Shown: positions 1 to 13,484, counted from the first letter of the stretch. The stretch is DNA of 64,000 nt from Tribonema minus (GCA_017506865.1 JAFCMP010000035.1:1302001-1366000), one strand, 5' to 3'. Program-made: numbers and translations. The notes: generated by a model not told the origin, from the sequence alone.

Positions 1-81
1 GCTTCATGGGCAGAGAAATGTGACTCTCAACAGCATTGTGTGGTGCTCTTTGAAGGTACGAACCCTATGGCCCAATCTTCC

Positions 82-155
82 TCATTTTTGCTGAACCTGC
101 TGCTCACACCGGATCAGGGCATTGTACACCTGCAAAGTCTGGTCAACTGTCCCTG
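82..155 (-). CDS. Tentative terminal exon of the GSDH-like gene
   Basis: The 371-546 exon ends with one leftover base. A frame starting after an AG at 156-157 accepts that base and stays open for 24 codons to a TGA at 82-84. The acceptor has a weak pyrimidine tract and I see no conserved motif, so the gene may instead continue past the window edge. Confidence 0.3.
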
Positions 156-370
156 CTTCCAGGTGAACGCGCTTCTCACAGCTCACTAGAAGTCAGCACT
201 TTGTGTATGTTCCGATTACGATCATTATGTATTTCACGGCGTATCAACAGCAGTGTTTTCTGCAGGTCCGCCCCCCCAGCACACAGTGCAGACTACTTGC
301 AACCTATAACCCAAGTATTGCGCAGTTCGTGAGATCAATCGAGCACAAAATCAATCAAGCATTCACTCAC

Positions 371-3300
371 CATTAACAAAGTCAGTCCCGTAAAGCGCGC
401 CATCCGGGCCAGTCTCCAAATGCACAAAACCTGTGCCCACCAGCAGTGTCTTGGGCAGCTTGGTGGTGTCCGGCTTGCCATCTTTGTTCTCAAAGTACCA
501 CACGCACTGCTTGGCGTAGTCACTGAACATGAGCTTGTCTGCATACCTGCAGATGGCACGTGGTTTGTGCACATTGAGTCGGTGGATCTGTGAATCATAC
601 TAGATGTTACAGGCATGCAAGTGCACGAAATGACAAACACACCAAACACCCAAGCTAAAGTTGCTCTGGTTGCATGCTTTAATCCTCTTGCATATTATAC
701 ACTTGACTATCCAAAACACAATATGCATGCAAGCATCCTCAAATTATTGGTCCCTTCATGACTTGCACACTTGCTATTGGTGCTTTCGAATGACTTGATC
801 CTTGCAAAACTTGCCAAATCTGTCTCAGCAAGATCAAGGAAAGCAGTTGCACTTTGCACTCACTGTGCGGGCATGTTGGCTCCTTTGTAGAAATGAACGG
901 AGGTGAGAGCTGCAAACTCGCTCACGCACACATCCTCGTAGTCCTTGTCCATGACGCCCACGCGATACTCAAAAACAGGTGCCTTCCAGTCCGGATCTGC
1001 ATCTTCACTCGCCTCCCTGTTTACCACAGCAAGTAATACATGCACAGCACTGATCAGGCATGTCATGGACAGCAACAGCCAGTTTTCCTGCGCTATCGCA
1101 AGTGTGTCATGTCATACTGCGCAACGTTCATCGGTTGCAGGCTTGAGCATGACCGTGACGACACCCCAGAACTCACAAGAGCCTTGCAATTGTAGTAATG
1201 ATAAGTACCCGTGCGAGCGCATGCTGAGCGGGCACGTGATGGCACATACCTCTAGATGCGGTTCAAGTAATCTTGCTTCACACACCGTTAAGCTATCTGC
1301 ATGCAGGACTCCCAGCTGTGTCGTATGCACACTGTACATAGCTAAGCATCACAATGGCAGCCAACGCATTGATGTCATATCTCCCAAAGAATACTCCCTC
1401 ACCTCTGTTCGACATAGGCACTGGCGGCCAGCATGGTGGAGTCACAGTAGTCCACACCCTCAGCCTCATACCACTTTTGCAAGTCCTGCACAGTGCCGCG
1501 TTGAAATGCGTGCGGTGCACAGTGATGCTGGTGAATAACAGACACCCTATGAGGGACGGATGCACAGACGCTCACGAGGTGCAGTGCACATACATAGGCT
1601 GGCAATGACCTGACTTGTGCGCGTGTGCGCTGCTGCTCAACGCCCGCAGTGCGGTGGTACAACAGATACAACACGCCATGACAATGGTGGAGAGCATTGC
1701 TATCCAGAAGAAACCAGTGTTCTGCACACGTGCTGGTCACCAGGAGGTCATGGTATTGCAGCATCAAACATGGTGATGCAAAACATGTAAAGGCTGTGCA
1801 TACGACATGATATGGCTCGCACCCTAAACTCGTGAAGGCAACCATAACTGCTACACCAGCTGACCGTGGTAGAAATAGATCAGCACCTGCACCAACGACG
1901 CTAAATGTGGATGCAGGTCCGATTACGGAATGTCTGCCCTCCCATGTAGGTGCATGCCATTACGTGGTGATGCAGAGCAATACTCTGTTGCATGTCACTC
2001 CTTTGTCATGCATAAGTATCATGCACTGCATTCACTCCTTCTTCGAAAAATACCAATCAAAGCGATGGATAGCAGCTTTTGAAAGCCACCAGCAAGAGTA
2101 GCACTGCAACTTCCTCACCCGCTCAAACGGTCCGTCGTATATTTTGAAACCACCTAATATGTATTCCCTCACGCCCTCCTGCATGACAAGAAACCAGAAT
2201 CATGAGACATCAGGTGCCGCGCTTTTGACTTGCTCACATATTCTTCATACTCGGAGTCAGCATGCAGCACAATAAAGTAAGAACATGCAGGTAACAATCA
2301 ACAGTGCGGGGGCATCAATGCAGCAGCTGCATCACTTCAGGCCCAGTGAAGGTTGTGCCAATAATGCATCCAATCACATTTGTAAAGGGAAAGTTGCATA
2401 CGTTGAAGCACCGGAGCCGCCAGATGCCGCCAGATGCGGACTGCAAGTAGAAGTAATTGTGAAACCAACAATCGCTTTGCATCTCTGTCACCCACAGCAA
2501 ACACAGCACCATTGTACCCCGGCATTCAGAGGGAAGAAGAGAGGCGCACCTGGATGCATGCTTGCCAGTCCGCCCACACTACCTCTGAAGTATGTTTTTG
2601 CAGGTATTGCATATGAACATCACATTCACTATAATTGAGAGAGGGCATTTCTGACTTGCTCGCATGCGGTGCATCATGTTGTGCGGTGAATCGCAACCCC
2701 TAAGAAACTGTCAAAAGTTTTGTAAAGCCCCTCTTGAGGCTCACATGTGCTCAAAAGCGTAGCAGGTTTTCACAAACATGTGGAGGTAGAAGGGTTCACA
2801 ACGCAAAGTGACGACAACAACATTGCAACCTGACGTGCACCAAGTCAGCAGGCGTCTTAATGAAGGAGCTGTGCGATGCTTTCCTGTCATGCAATCAGTT
2901 GTAGGCTCCATGAGGTGAAGTGAAACAGGGAAGACCAAGCGGCAGACAGGCAGAAGCACGCAGGTGTCATGCTTACTAACTCACCACACACGGCCAACCA
3001 AAGTTTGACACCGGCAACGCAGGTGCTTTCTTGAGGTCCCCCAGGCCCTGCCACAAACAGCAAATGGTGAAGTATCACAAAAAACAAGTGCAGTCTTAGA
3101 CTCGTGTGAGTTGCATTCACACTGTTGCCTCTTCTGTAAAACATAATTGCTGGAGGCAAAAAGGGCTGTGGCAGGTGTAGATACAGCAGCAGTCAATATG
3201 CGTGAGGAGTTGAGGGTCTGGATTCAGGGGGCTTGATCTCCGCCAGCCATAAGAAGCCAATGGCCAGCTGCGTGAGCATGCAATCTACAAGCACCAAGCA

Positions 3301-6300
3301 TGCATGTGATCAGCAGCGTCCAGACCACAATACATCTAGGTGACACCACAGCGATGTAAACAAGCGCATTGAACAGACAAAATCAGCTTGCACATATGTA
3401 CCTCCATCGTGAATATACGCTCGCTCGTTCCCGTGTCGCCAAAGCCCACATCGCCAATGTACAGCACGTCCTGCTTGTCATGGTAGAACATCCTGAAGGG
3501 CTGCCGCACGCCCTTAGCTATGACTGGCACCTGGGGCAAGAAAAGAGCACAGGGGGAGGGGGGACGGGGGGGGGTGTTTCATGGCGAAGGAAAGTCATCC
3601 AGAAGTATATTATACAGACCACATGCAGTTTTTGCCAAAAGGCGTTCTGCTTCAAGGGAAGTACTGCGAAGTATAAAAACACTCTGTGGGTTGCAAGGCT
3701 TAATCTAAAGCTGAGAAAGCTCAGCAAGATGCCCCACTCAGTGGTGCAGAAGCAAAAGCGGAGAACCCACATCACATCTTCGGGTGGGTGACTTATAATG
3801 CAACTGATCAATCACATCTCCGTGTTCTCGTCAACACTCTTTTGCAGTCATTTATGACTGTTATTGTTCAAAGTAGCGACTCAAGATAAGTTTGAAGGAT
3901 GAATGAAGGATTAGGTGCCGTGCTCTGCACTCTGCGATTCACTGCTTTCCGATCTACTAGAGCATGTTGTACTGCGGCAGGCCATGACAGCAGAAGCAGG
4001 TAGCGTGGGTATTACCTGGTCGCCTTCGAGCTCCTCTGGGCTATCCATGAGATTGTAGGGCAGCCGCCGTATTTTGCCGTTGTTGAAGTCATCCCTGTGC
4101 ATAAGCAGACCACGCAATGACTCAGCACATGTGATGCGGTCTATGGCTGACTGTCAAGGCATCATGCATTTATGTTGTACATAAGCAAACACATTGTGCA
4201 CCGCCCTGTCATCGAAGCAGCCACATGAAACCTGCAGCACGGCTTCTTGATAAGCAGCATTGACAGAAAGCATAGTATGACCTGGCGTAATCGAAGCATT
4301 CCTGATGAGCCATTTGTTCCTGAGCACTGCAACACTCTATGAGTACAAGGAATACCAGGTAAAGCCTGTACCAGGAATACCAGGTAAAGCCTGACCTTGC
4401 TCGTAAAAAGAAAAGACTGAAGGCGACCAGCTAAGTAGGCAGTGTGCGGGGGCATTGCTCTCACCATGTACTGCCAATCACTAGCCATTGCAACAAGGAT
4501 GGTTCATACAGAGGGCCATGCTTCATGCAATGTGCACATCACCTGTTCAATTAGTGCTTCTTGCACAGAGTGTATGTGCCAATTGTTGGCACGCCTTGAG
4601 AGTGTTCTCACCTGATGGCCCGCAGCGATCCCTGTCCCTTGCCCTTGTCCGGATCAAAGCACCCATCCTCTGGCAAACCCGTATCTATGATGGTGAACTG
4701 AGACCCATCGCCAACGCCAAACAAGATATCATCGCCGACTCGAAGGAGGTGCCCTGGACCGTGGGAAGAGCTAGCTCCGCAGGCTGCCTGCAGCAGGGTG
4801 ATGTCCTTCGTGGCCTTGCCTTTCTTGACGTCTATGTTGATTCTGCGCACCAGAGGCAAATGAAAAGGTCCGCCATGCAGCAGCAACGTAAATGGCCGGT
4901 GAAGCATCAAGTATGAGGAGGCCAACGGGTACTGTACACACTTGCTGATTTACCAACTCTGGAAGTAATACAGCACTGGCAAGGGGGGTCATGTTTACAT
5001 CGGACAAGTAAGGGGTGAGATTTTCATGAGAAAATGCCCTGCATGACAAATAGCAACTCTGTGCAGCACATGATGTGTGGTGTAGATATGAGTGAGCAAT
5101 ACAAGATTGGGCCACCACATTGGCCAAATTCAGTTTGATGTTCAGGATGTAGAGATGATCAGCAATGTGCATTGCATTGCGGTGGAAGATTCACTCCATG
5201 GGCCTCCTGCTGCTAGTCGGCTTGCTCTTTTACTGAGCTTAGGCTAGCACAAAGACAGTACTGCCCATGCACCGCAGAGTGCATGCGGTGCATATGTGCC
5301 CCTGTGGCAAGGGCAGTCCTGCCGCATACGTCTCACTGGTGCTGGATGCTAACCATGTCAAACCAACAACAAATTGACAATGCAGCAGCAGCGGCTTCGG
5401 CAGCCACGAAGTTGACACGTACAAGTCATGGCTTGTCAGGGTCAGATTGCCGTCTCCCTCAGTCTTCCTGATCAATGGTGCATTGTAAAACTTCAATTGT
5501 ATCCCCTGCTTACGTATGGAGCAAAGTTGATTAACCACAACACTCTATCAGCCGTCATGAAATTGCTATTGCTTATTGCTATTGCTCCAGGACTTCAACA
5601 TAATGAAGGCAAATAGTTACATACCTACGCAGTGACATCATCGTGCTACAATCGCCTAGTGATTTACGGCCCTTCCCACCACAGCAATTGTGTTGCTCAC
5701 AGGTGCCACAATTTCATCCATGGACAGTTGCAGCAGTACTGTTGGCGCTGCCCATCATGACAATGGCTGCCATTGTTGAAGCAAGCACGTGGTGCGGAAA
5801 CCTGATGTTTTAAGGCAAATCACCACGCTTGCTGATCTGCTGTTGGCTCACCACGCGCACCGTTTATCCAAGGGCTTCAGATAGATAGCAAAGTTAGGAG
5901 CTGCCAAGAAGGAACATTCCGCAGTGTGTTTCGCATTTTGAAGCGATTATCGTAACCAGCAGCATTATTGTCACAAGCACGGGGTACCAACAATGCCAGC
6001 ACCTATGACCACAAAGACCTGGAAGGGTACATCAGCCCTCATGGCACCTTGGCCCACCAAAAAAAGCATCTTGATTATACTAGCAGACACCTGTGCCTTG
6101 ACAGTTTGATGTTTGTTAATCTGTGTTCATCGTGGCGTGGCTGTCAAACAAGACATTCTTCACTGCTTGCAATCTAATCATGGGCATCCACGATCACATT
6201 CAAGAACCTTGTATGGATGATGCGTCAGTGCCACACCCCTCGTGCTTGTCAAATGTTGTTCTGCTGTTCAGCCCGCAACATAAGTAAGCATAATGCATCA

Positions 6301-7857
6301 CAAACTGAACGCACTTTGTGCCTTTTCCTACAGGCTGCCATTTTGATGATGACTGCGTATACATAAACTTGATGGGTGAGTGGTTTTTATTTACAAGCTT
6401 CAGTGACCATGTAAGTGCTCCCACAAGCTGGCAGGGCAATGTTACAGCCTGCGTTAGTGCGCGACATATGAAACTGCTGCCGGTGAAAACGGGGTCCCGC
6501 CTGCATCTAGGTGCAGTGAAGTAGCAGACACCAAAGCTTCGAATTTGCATTTATCACACATGACATACTTTCTTTCATTGCGACCCACCTGTCAATGTAA
6601 TACGGGTGCTCGCACAGCAGCCCATTCTCGTTCTGCCCCGTTCCCTCGCAGTCCAGGCATGGGCACTGGTCCCACCACTTGTACCCCCCATTATCGTCCC
6701 CCCACCCATCTGGCCGCATGCTTTTGATGGCGGCCTCATTGGGCAGCGTCTTGACGCTCTTGGGCTCGCCCGTGTACAGCACAAATGCAGTGTGCACGCC
6801 CAAGTCCCAGTCCGGGTGGAACTCCAGGGACTGCACGCCATGGTCCGCATTGGAGTGCACATCCGCAGACATGTCCAGCATGACCGTGAATTTGTCCTTG
6901 TCAGCGTCAATGGAGTTGTACCAGCGCAGCACGCCCGTCTTGCCGACGGTGATGACTGCGTCAGAGCCGGGGACAAACCGCAGCATGGTTGGCTTGTCGT
7001 TGTACTCAAACGTCCAGAGTTGCTCCAGCTTGAGCTCCGGATCGTCGTTAGGCTGCAGCGGGAGTGCCACAGGCAGTGCATGCAAGGTGTGGGTAAGCGC
7101 ACCATGCAACGACGGTTACGGTGAGGCTTTCACGTACCGGATGAAGTTATGGACGCTGTGTCTTTCTGGTGCAATGTTGCCTGCAGTGCGCTGGTTGTGT
7201 GAGCAAGGAGGAGTAGACATGACTTGACACATAGGTAATACGTAAACACACAAGATGATCAGCAACCCAAGAGCAAGTCCCTCGTGCCCAGATAAGGCAA
7301 ATTCAGGCTGCTTGAACATGACAGTGGGTACCCCGGCATTGTATGCCATTTGTATCAATGACATCAAGTCTGAGCAACATCAAGTGAAGCCAGTGATGGT
7401 TATTATGCATCGCTCTTGAACTCAATTCAAAAGTTGCATTTGCCGAGGACGCGGGGAGTTGTCAGCACGAGGTTTGGGAGGATGCTAGGACACGGGGTAC
7501 TGTGCACAAGGGGGCTACTTCATGGTATACTATACAGTACCCTCTTCTTCTTTACAAGCAAGGCCCTAGTATGTAGCAACAAGACGACGAATATAATCCG
7601 TCTCGCATCTAAAGACCTGGGCTAAGAAATCCACAAGCGGCAACGAATTAAATTCAAGATTTGGTTTCAGAAGTCGATGCATCATGATCTGAGCAGGTTG
7701 TTGCTCTACACAAAGCAAAGTGCTACCGTATAATCGATTTGCTCACCACATATGGCGTGTACTGATCAAAGCCCTCGAACTGCACGGCCGTTGTGATGGT
7801 AGATAGACAAGCCAGCAGCAGCGGCGTTGCCAGCGACGGCGCCACGTATCGTCTCAT
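371..7857 (-). CDS. Glucose/sorbosone dehydrogenase-like secreted beta-propeller protein, 10 exons, 3' end uncertain
   Basis: Exons read on the minus strand are 7747-7857, 6589-7052, 4612-4842, 4016-4094, 3402-3530, 2985-3047, 2119-2178, 1403-1485, 864-1016 and 371-546. Each has GT..AG borders and all phases agree, giving about 516 residues. The first exon starts MRRYVAPSLATPLLLACLS, a basic start plus hydrophobic core typical of a signal peptide. The propeller signatures follow in family order: RFVPGSDAVITVGKTGVLRW, DHGVQSLEFHPDW, GHLLRVGDDILFGVGDGSQF, GVRQPFRMFYHD with YIGDVGFGDTG, the diagnostic NFGWPCVEG (split by an intron), APVFEY, then YADKLMFSDYAKQCVWYF and ETGPDGALYGTDF. This order matches the GSDH/HIPL family of PQQ-type sugar dehydrogenase-like proteins; the substrate is not predictable. 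A Cys-rich insert (WWDQCPCLDCEGTG) sits near the third exon. A tentative last exon at 82-155 would end in TGA; it is less certain. Confidence 0.87.
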
Positions 7858-8059
7858 GCTGCCCTCTGCGGCCGCGGCGTGCGGGAATCAAATCCTCAGC
7901 GGGGTGGAACTGCTCAAAGATATCGCCTATTCCCCAAAGTTGCAGAGTTTTGCGCTTGAGCCAATTGAAATCCGGCAGACTAGTCCTAGCCAGACTGAGT
8001 TGTGGCAGTTGTGGCTCGTCGTGCACCGCGCACGTGCACTTAGTAACTCCATTTAGCCG

Positions 8060-8740
8060 AAGTTTTCCCGAGGGTTAAGGGGCTACGGTTAGGATTAGGG
8101 CTACGGCTTAGACTTTTTTTGTTGCGCAAAAGCAGTGCTCAAGCTCAGCACTGTGCTCAGAGGAACGCAAATGTGTTACGCAAGGCCGGGTTAGCTAAGC
8201 GTCAGATCCTCATTGAGCTGAGCATATCGCTGGCGCGGGAGTTGGCGGAGCGCGTCATGGCGTATACACACGCGGAGCGCGAATGCTGGGCTGTGTTGCA
8301 GCGCCGGTATCCAAGCTCCTAGCGCAGACTAGGCTGCTGCGTTGACGCAAGCTTTTCGATTGCATACGCAATCCGGCCTCTCTTGGGTCTTTCTAATACA
8401 AGTCCATACGTACTATCATGAACTCTGATATTTAGATTGCTGCACTTGAGTTTGAAGATCTTCTGCAGTAGTCGGACTTGAGCACCGCAGTCCTAATACA
8501 ATTTACAGTACAGGTAGTTGCTACCAAATGAATGTGAGCACCTCTGTCTAGGCTTCCTATTGGCATAATGTATGTGCGCTACAAATGATGGTGCCGCAAG
8601 GTGCTCATGACACTGCGTCCACAACGTGTGCTCCTCACATGCGGCCACAGTGACAGCGAGGCGCACAAGTACAGTGGCTGATGGAAAGTGCGTCACAAAA
8701 TTTATGTAACGCAGACTCTAGTTGTCACCATGACCGCATG
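8060..8740. other. Intergenic stretch upstream of the GSDH-like gene
   Basis: This holds the presumed promoter side of the minus-strand GSDH-like gene. A plus-strand open frame at 8119-8322 (no ATG at its start; charged, helix-like) could be an exon of a divergent gene, but nothing in it is recognisable. A GGTTAGGATTAGGG-like patch near 8067-8112 is too irregular to call telomeric. Confidence 0.4.
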
Positions 8741-8745
8741 TACTT

Positions 8746-9080
8746 TTTATTAATTCTCGCTCAGGGCGCGAAAAAGCCCAGATGATGGTCTAACTTGATG
8801 CTGCTGTACGGAAATCTACATGTCGTGTGACTTCTGAAAGTGTCTCAACGACAACCACTCAAACGCCGCCGCCGCCAAATGGCATCTCGGGATCCTCCCC
8901 TACGTCCTCCTCCATGTGCCCCCCCCCCCTGGATTCTGCCATGTGTGTCATGACACGGCCAGAGTACGCCATGTGGAGCTTTGCCGACAGTGCCGAGCGT
9001 AAGCGCGCCAGGGTGATGCCCTTGAGAGCTTTAGAGCGCGCTCTTCCGGGCACTGACGTCCTGCTGGCATTACTCCGTCG
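8746..9080 (+). repeat. Degenerate repeat family, copy 1
   Basis: A roughly 40-bp AT-rich motif (attaattctcgctcaggg, then a gaaaaagcccagatgatgg-like half) at 8746-8790 is followed by a block at 8870-9080 that aligns with blocks at 9465-9700 (inverted) and 14469-14740. Shared words include tacgccatgtggag and a run of C after tcctc. All three have lost a common reading frame. This is probably a non-autonomous or decayed mobile repeat. Confidence 0.55.
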
Positions 9081-9299
9081 CCACAGCCTCCCGCATGTAC
9101 TTTGCGGGCACTTGTGTGACCGTCATGCGTCATGTACCACTTGCAGACGACGCTACTGCATGGAAGCAAACTTGACGATTGCACAGGGCACCGGGCCTCC
9201 CTTGGGGTCTTGATGAATACAAGCCCACAAGGTGACCGGCAATGTGCATTGAGACACTTTCGAGGTGTTGACAAGACACAGTAGATTTTTACTGGACGT

Positions 9300-9400
9300 C
9301 CACCATCTGCGCTTTTTGGCGCCCTAAGCAAGGATTAGTAGATAGTGCAAAGTTAGATACCATTCATCTGGGCTTTTTCGTGCCCTGAGCGAGAATTAAC
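9300..9400 (-). repeat. Two inverted copies of the 40-bp motif
   Basis: Positions 9301-9336 and 9363-9400 carry reverse complements of the motif seen at 8746-8790 and 14320-14356. The 8746/9301 pair forms terminal-inverted-repeat-like ends around copy 1 (about 590 bp), which suggests a MITE-like unit; divergence is high. Confidence 0.45.
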
Positions 9401-9464
9401 TCAAAGTACAAATCCACTCCTCGTCACTACGATCAGGAAATTGCTATAAACTCGCCTCCTTGGG

Positions 9465-9700
9465 AATCGGGGTCATTTGGCAGCATTGGGGCGCAGGATG
9501 GAAGCTGCTGGAGGCATCGCTACGGAGTATGCAAGGAAGTAGTTGGTCCCCGGAGCAACCAGTACTCTGACATTCGAGGCATACCACTGGCATGCGAGCG
9601 CACACATCTCTCTTGGCAGTGCTCCACATGGCGTACTCCTTTTGTGTGATGGAACACATAAAGGGGGCGGACAGATTGACGAGGATGTAGTGCCCATGGG
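9465..9700 (-). repeat. Degenerate repeat family, copy 2 (inverted)
   Basis: The reverse strand matches the 14469-14740 block, ending in the shared run around gctgccaaatgac and cccgattcccaagg. The translation keeps fragments such as APGT and AYSVA that resemble the APGTDILIAYPVA stretch at 14.6 kb, hinting that the ancestor was coding. Confidence 0.5.
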
Positions 9701-9740
9701 CATGCGTCTTTGTTGCTCCTGCCATCTGGAAAGACAATCA

Positions 9741-10438
9741 CTCAGTCATGCACGCACACGCACACAAAGGTAACAGGGAATGTGCATGTGGCAGGTGCAC
9801 ACATCATGCACATGGGAGACCAGACTATACGTGCCAATCACTCCGATAATATAACGTCCAACCAATTGGTGCTTTCTGGGGTGCTGCAAGCATGACACTG
9901 CTGTTCATATATTTCATTGCACACATGCAGGCTGGAGCCAAGCAACTGCGGCATACTAGTGTATCCCCTCAAGTGCACTGCGCGCAGCTGCATGATGGTG
10001 GCATAGGCCGCACGCAATGCTTATCCATGCCGTAATCACACTCGTTCATGTCGGGTGATGATTGCGCACATTGGCGGGCATTGAACACGGTGCATGCGCA
10101 TTGGACACCAACAAAGACGGCAACAAGCTGCAAAGGCGATGAGAACATAGCAGTGGTACACATCAACATAGAACGTTTATGTTTACGGGAGATTGCAGCA
10201 TCACTCAGCCGGTACTGCGCACTCTACCACTTTACGACAGGTCGAACACAGCTGCTGACTTTAGCTACACAACTACTCTACCCTCTCACGTCATGGGCCG
10301 TACTCAGACCACAAACACTCGCGCATCAACAAAAGCTGCAGCAACCAAAGGCTGGAGGCGGGTCATATAACTTAAGCCTGGTTGCGCATGGAGAGTGAAT
10401 ACCGTCACCTCACCACTTGGTGTGCACAGCCACATTGC
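9741..10438. other. No recognisable gene
   Basis: Short frames only and no conserved motif. Part is likely the 3' flank of the minus-strand surface-protein gene that ends at 10439. Confidence 0.4.
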
Positions 10439-12210
10439 CTACATGGCCATGAAGAGCAAGGTAGTGACAGCACCAACCAGCAAGGCAACACTGCTGGCAA
10501 CAGAGCTCGCAGATGCTGCAAGAAGCGCTATTTCTGCATCAGCATTGCAGCCGCAGCCAGTCTTCACATCGCCCTCGTTCAAGGGATAGCCTTCAATGTT
10601 ATCCGTGGGGTCACTGCCGCTCTGCAGTGCTGCAGTGATGGCAGCATTGTCAATCACATAGCAGGTGGTGCTACTCCCTGCTGTAGGCGGCATGACAGGA
10701 GTGCGACTGACATCGAGGCAGATGACCATGGAGTCCATGACATCGCCACCAGAGTTGGGCCACGACATAAACACGAACACGTCACTGTTGCTGCGGCCCT
10801 GCAATTCCTGATTGGGCATGAAGACTGCCATCGACGTCTTGTCACTACTGACTGGCGCTCCCAAGAATATAACCTCACCATCACCGCCATCGATGGACTC
10901 AAAATAGTAGCAGGTGTTGACGTCATCATTGTCGAGCCCTGTCACACTAAATGCCGCAGTGAGGGCACCAGTCGTGTCGGTGCAGCAAGATGCCGCGGCC
11001 GTTGCCTCTGCCGAGCAAGTGTTGTCAACGAGAGCTCGTTTGCCCTAGTTGCAAACACACAAGACTGCCCGGCAGTATCGGCACAGCCGCATGCTGATGT
11101 GACATCTGCAGTGTTAATGTTTACGGTGCTCACATCGGACTCAGTGGAGGATGACGTGGAGATACCGGTGACGAAGTAGCAGCCGCTGTCGGCGCCAGCG
11201 GGCGGGCTCACTTGTCCACTGGCAGTTTGTGCAAAGCACACATAACCGTCGGAAATGTTGGTCTCGAGGAACATCCACATCTGCAGGGTGTCACGAAGCG
11301 GAGAACATTGAGTTGACATTGTGCGCATTGGGCATGTGGACACTTCTTTTGGGAGTTGATTCTGATTGAATTGCTATGAATACTGGGTGCTCATGTGAAA
11401 TGTCGTTCACATGGGATTTCTGGTAAGCATGATGCACCGTTGATCGACAAGTGAAACCCAAAATGTCGGTGTAGTAACATGATGACTGTGGAGTCTCAAG
11501 CTCAGGTGCATTTGTTGCCTGGATGGGCAGCATGACTCTTTTTTTTACTATTGGTGCATATATTTGAGGTAAAAAATTTGCCATTTGGGCTCTTGTTCCA
11601 TCTGGGCCCTTATTATGCTGCTTGTGGACTGAATGGAGAAGGTGCCTGCAAGTTGCAAGGCTGTAAGGCTTATTAATGCTTGCAGGCTACGCTTACGTCT
11701 TATATGTCTGAAGCATCTGATTAAAAAGCCTTGAATACATTGAAAATAAGCTTTCATGCAGCCCAGGCTGAATGCAACACTATGACTGACTCCTTCAAGA
11801 AGTGCTGCCATTCAATGCGATGGCTCTCACCTCCGCAATGGTCACTCCGTCAGGCGCACCAACGTCACTGTTGACGTTCTCAAAAAAGAGGGCGCCACCG
11901 TAAAAGGGTCCATTCGCACTGTCGCTTTTGCCGCCGAAGACTGTGATGGTGACTCCGGTATCAGGGTCTGTAAAGGCTTCCACGAACTTGTAGCACGTGT
12001 TGAACCTTGCTGTATCGAACCCACTCATGGTGAAGGCAGCCTCGCTGACGGCATCGCCGTTGCTGCAGCAGCCATGTGCAAGCCCAGCGCCTGACACATC
12101 GCTGCAGAGGGTGGCGTCCCAGGTGAGAGTCGACGACGACGATGACGTTGATGTGGTAGTCGTTGTCAGCTGTCGCGTGCCGCTTGTCACCGATGGCTTG
12201 ATGCCAATAC
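10439..12210 (-). CDS. Cysteine-bearing, Ser/Thr-rich surface-type protein with hydrophobic C-terminal tail (frame break)
   Basis: The exon at 11831-12210 opens after a CAG acceptor and ends at GAG|gtgaga. It joins in phase to an exon starting at 11280 (CTGCAG acceptor). The first part has a Thr/Ser-rich linker, then a module with paired cysteines (HGCC), SGFDTARFNTCYKF and TVFGG. A second copy of the module (ASCC, TGLDNDDVNTCYYF, VIFLG) lies in the last exon, so two tandem domains are present. The C terminus (ALLVGAVTTLLFMAM) is a hydrophobic tail ending at the stop, as in GPI-anchored or tail-anchored surface proteins. Near 11030 the two halves of the last exon are out of frame by one base with no plausible intron, meaning an indel, a sequencing error or decay. 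The family is not identified. Confidence 0.6.
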
Positions 12211-13085
12211 CTGCGCAGTCATGCCGGCGGTCAACACATGTACAACATGTTTGATGTTAGGCTATGTGTAATAACTGGATGACAGAGATGAGCAGTGACT
12301 CATCATGAACAGTATGGGGGGGGTAGATTTTGATGCCAGCATATTGGCTTTCCACAAACAACAAAATACTAGCATGAGTGATATGTGCAGACATTGAAAC
12401 AAGTGCACATGTGCAGTTTTCAACGGAATTTGGTTGCACTGCTGTACATTTCAAGGTCAATATTCTAAACAGACGCAAGTTTGATCATGATGTCGATGCA
12501 CCTGACTAGCACTATGTGATTGCACTGGTAACCAAATGCAATTACACGTCGCCTACAACAGTACGGGCTTCCCCAGGCAATTCATTGGATGACAATGGTA
12601 CTAAATGGTGCAGCAGAAGAACCAAAAATGTGTTGTTCAAGTTGCCAATTGGTGTATCTAAGGGTCATTCAAAATTATTGAGGACACTGTGGCAACTGCA
12701 ATAGTAATGTTCTGCCGGTTCACTGCTGGCACAGCTGATGTTCTTGTGGCAAGGAAGCATCACCGGTGGCCAACGCGCTGATGTAACATCGTGATCTTAT
12801 AGGTCATGATATTTCAGGTGCCCTCAGGCTACCAGAGGTAGACCGTTATTGAAACATACTGAAGTTTAGTGTGAGATTCAAGCAAGTAAAAAGCATACCA
12901 CGTAGTGCTTCACAACAGTTGTGACCACATAGTTTTTGGGTGATGCATTTCAGCCAGCTCACCTGAGCACATGGCATTTCCGACATGGCATGCCTACAGT
13001 GTTTTTAAAAGAGTCACTGTGGCACATCGAAAAGCTGCATGAGTGACTCTCACCCACGGTGCTCGTGCTATTGTCATTGCCAATT

Positions 13086-13167
13086 CAGTCACAAACATCA
13101 GCGATGCACAGCACCATACTGCAGCCCAGTCACAAACATCAGCGATGCACAGCACCATACTGCAGCC
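13086..13167. repeat. 41-bp tandem duplication (2 copies)
   Basis: Two perfect head-to-tail units start cagtcacaaacatcagcgat, at 13086 and 13127. They lie in the putative intron of the surface-protein gene. Confidence 0.9.
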
Positions 13168-13199
13168 CGTCAGACATGATTGGTCACCGTGGACTTTAC

Positions 13200-13484
13200 C
13201 TGCGAGACTGCCCCGGACGGCATCGGCGAACGAAGTGGCGTTGACGCTACCCGACGGGGCGCCGGCGGTGCCAGGCTTGGACTCCGCACCGCTCAGAACA
13301 TCGTGCAGCACGATTGCTGGGATAGAGTCGGCTGGAGAGTGAATGACCGGCCCGAGCTTGCCTGTTGCCCGGCCGCGGTGCTGAAAGAGTCGATGATGCC
13401 CGCTAAATTCAAAGGCGCCGCGCGAGCTGCGAAGACCATAGTTGCAGCCTGTAAGATCCGGCGACAAGCTGGTGCACGCGTCAT
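13200..13484 (-). CDS. Possible 5' exon of the surface-type protein gene
   Basis: An open minus frame ends at GCA G|gtaaag (donor at 13199) and would join in phase to the 12210 acceptor. Its last residues are ATSFADAVRGSLAG. An ATG at 13484 begins an Ala-rich, signal-like peptide, but in another frame, so the true start is unresolved. The intron at 12211-13199 would be about 990 nt. Confidence 0.35.

Noticed and set aside
7138..7180. Small additional exon between the first two GSDH-like exons
   Set aside because: It has splice-like borders but its 43 nt break the reading frame; direct joining of 7747-7857 to 6589-7052 is in phase.
8067..8112. Telomere-like GGTTAGGATTAGGG patch
   Set aside because: No regular TTTAGGG or TTTTAGGG unit repeats more than once; too short and irregular for an interstitial telomere.
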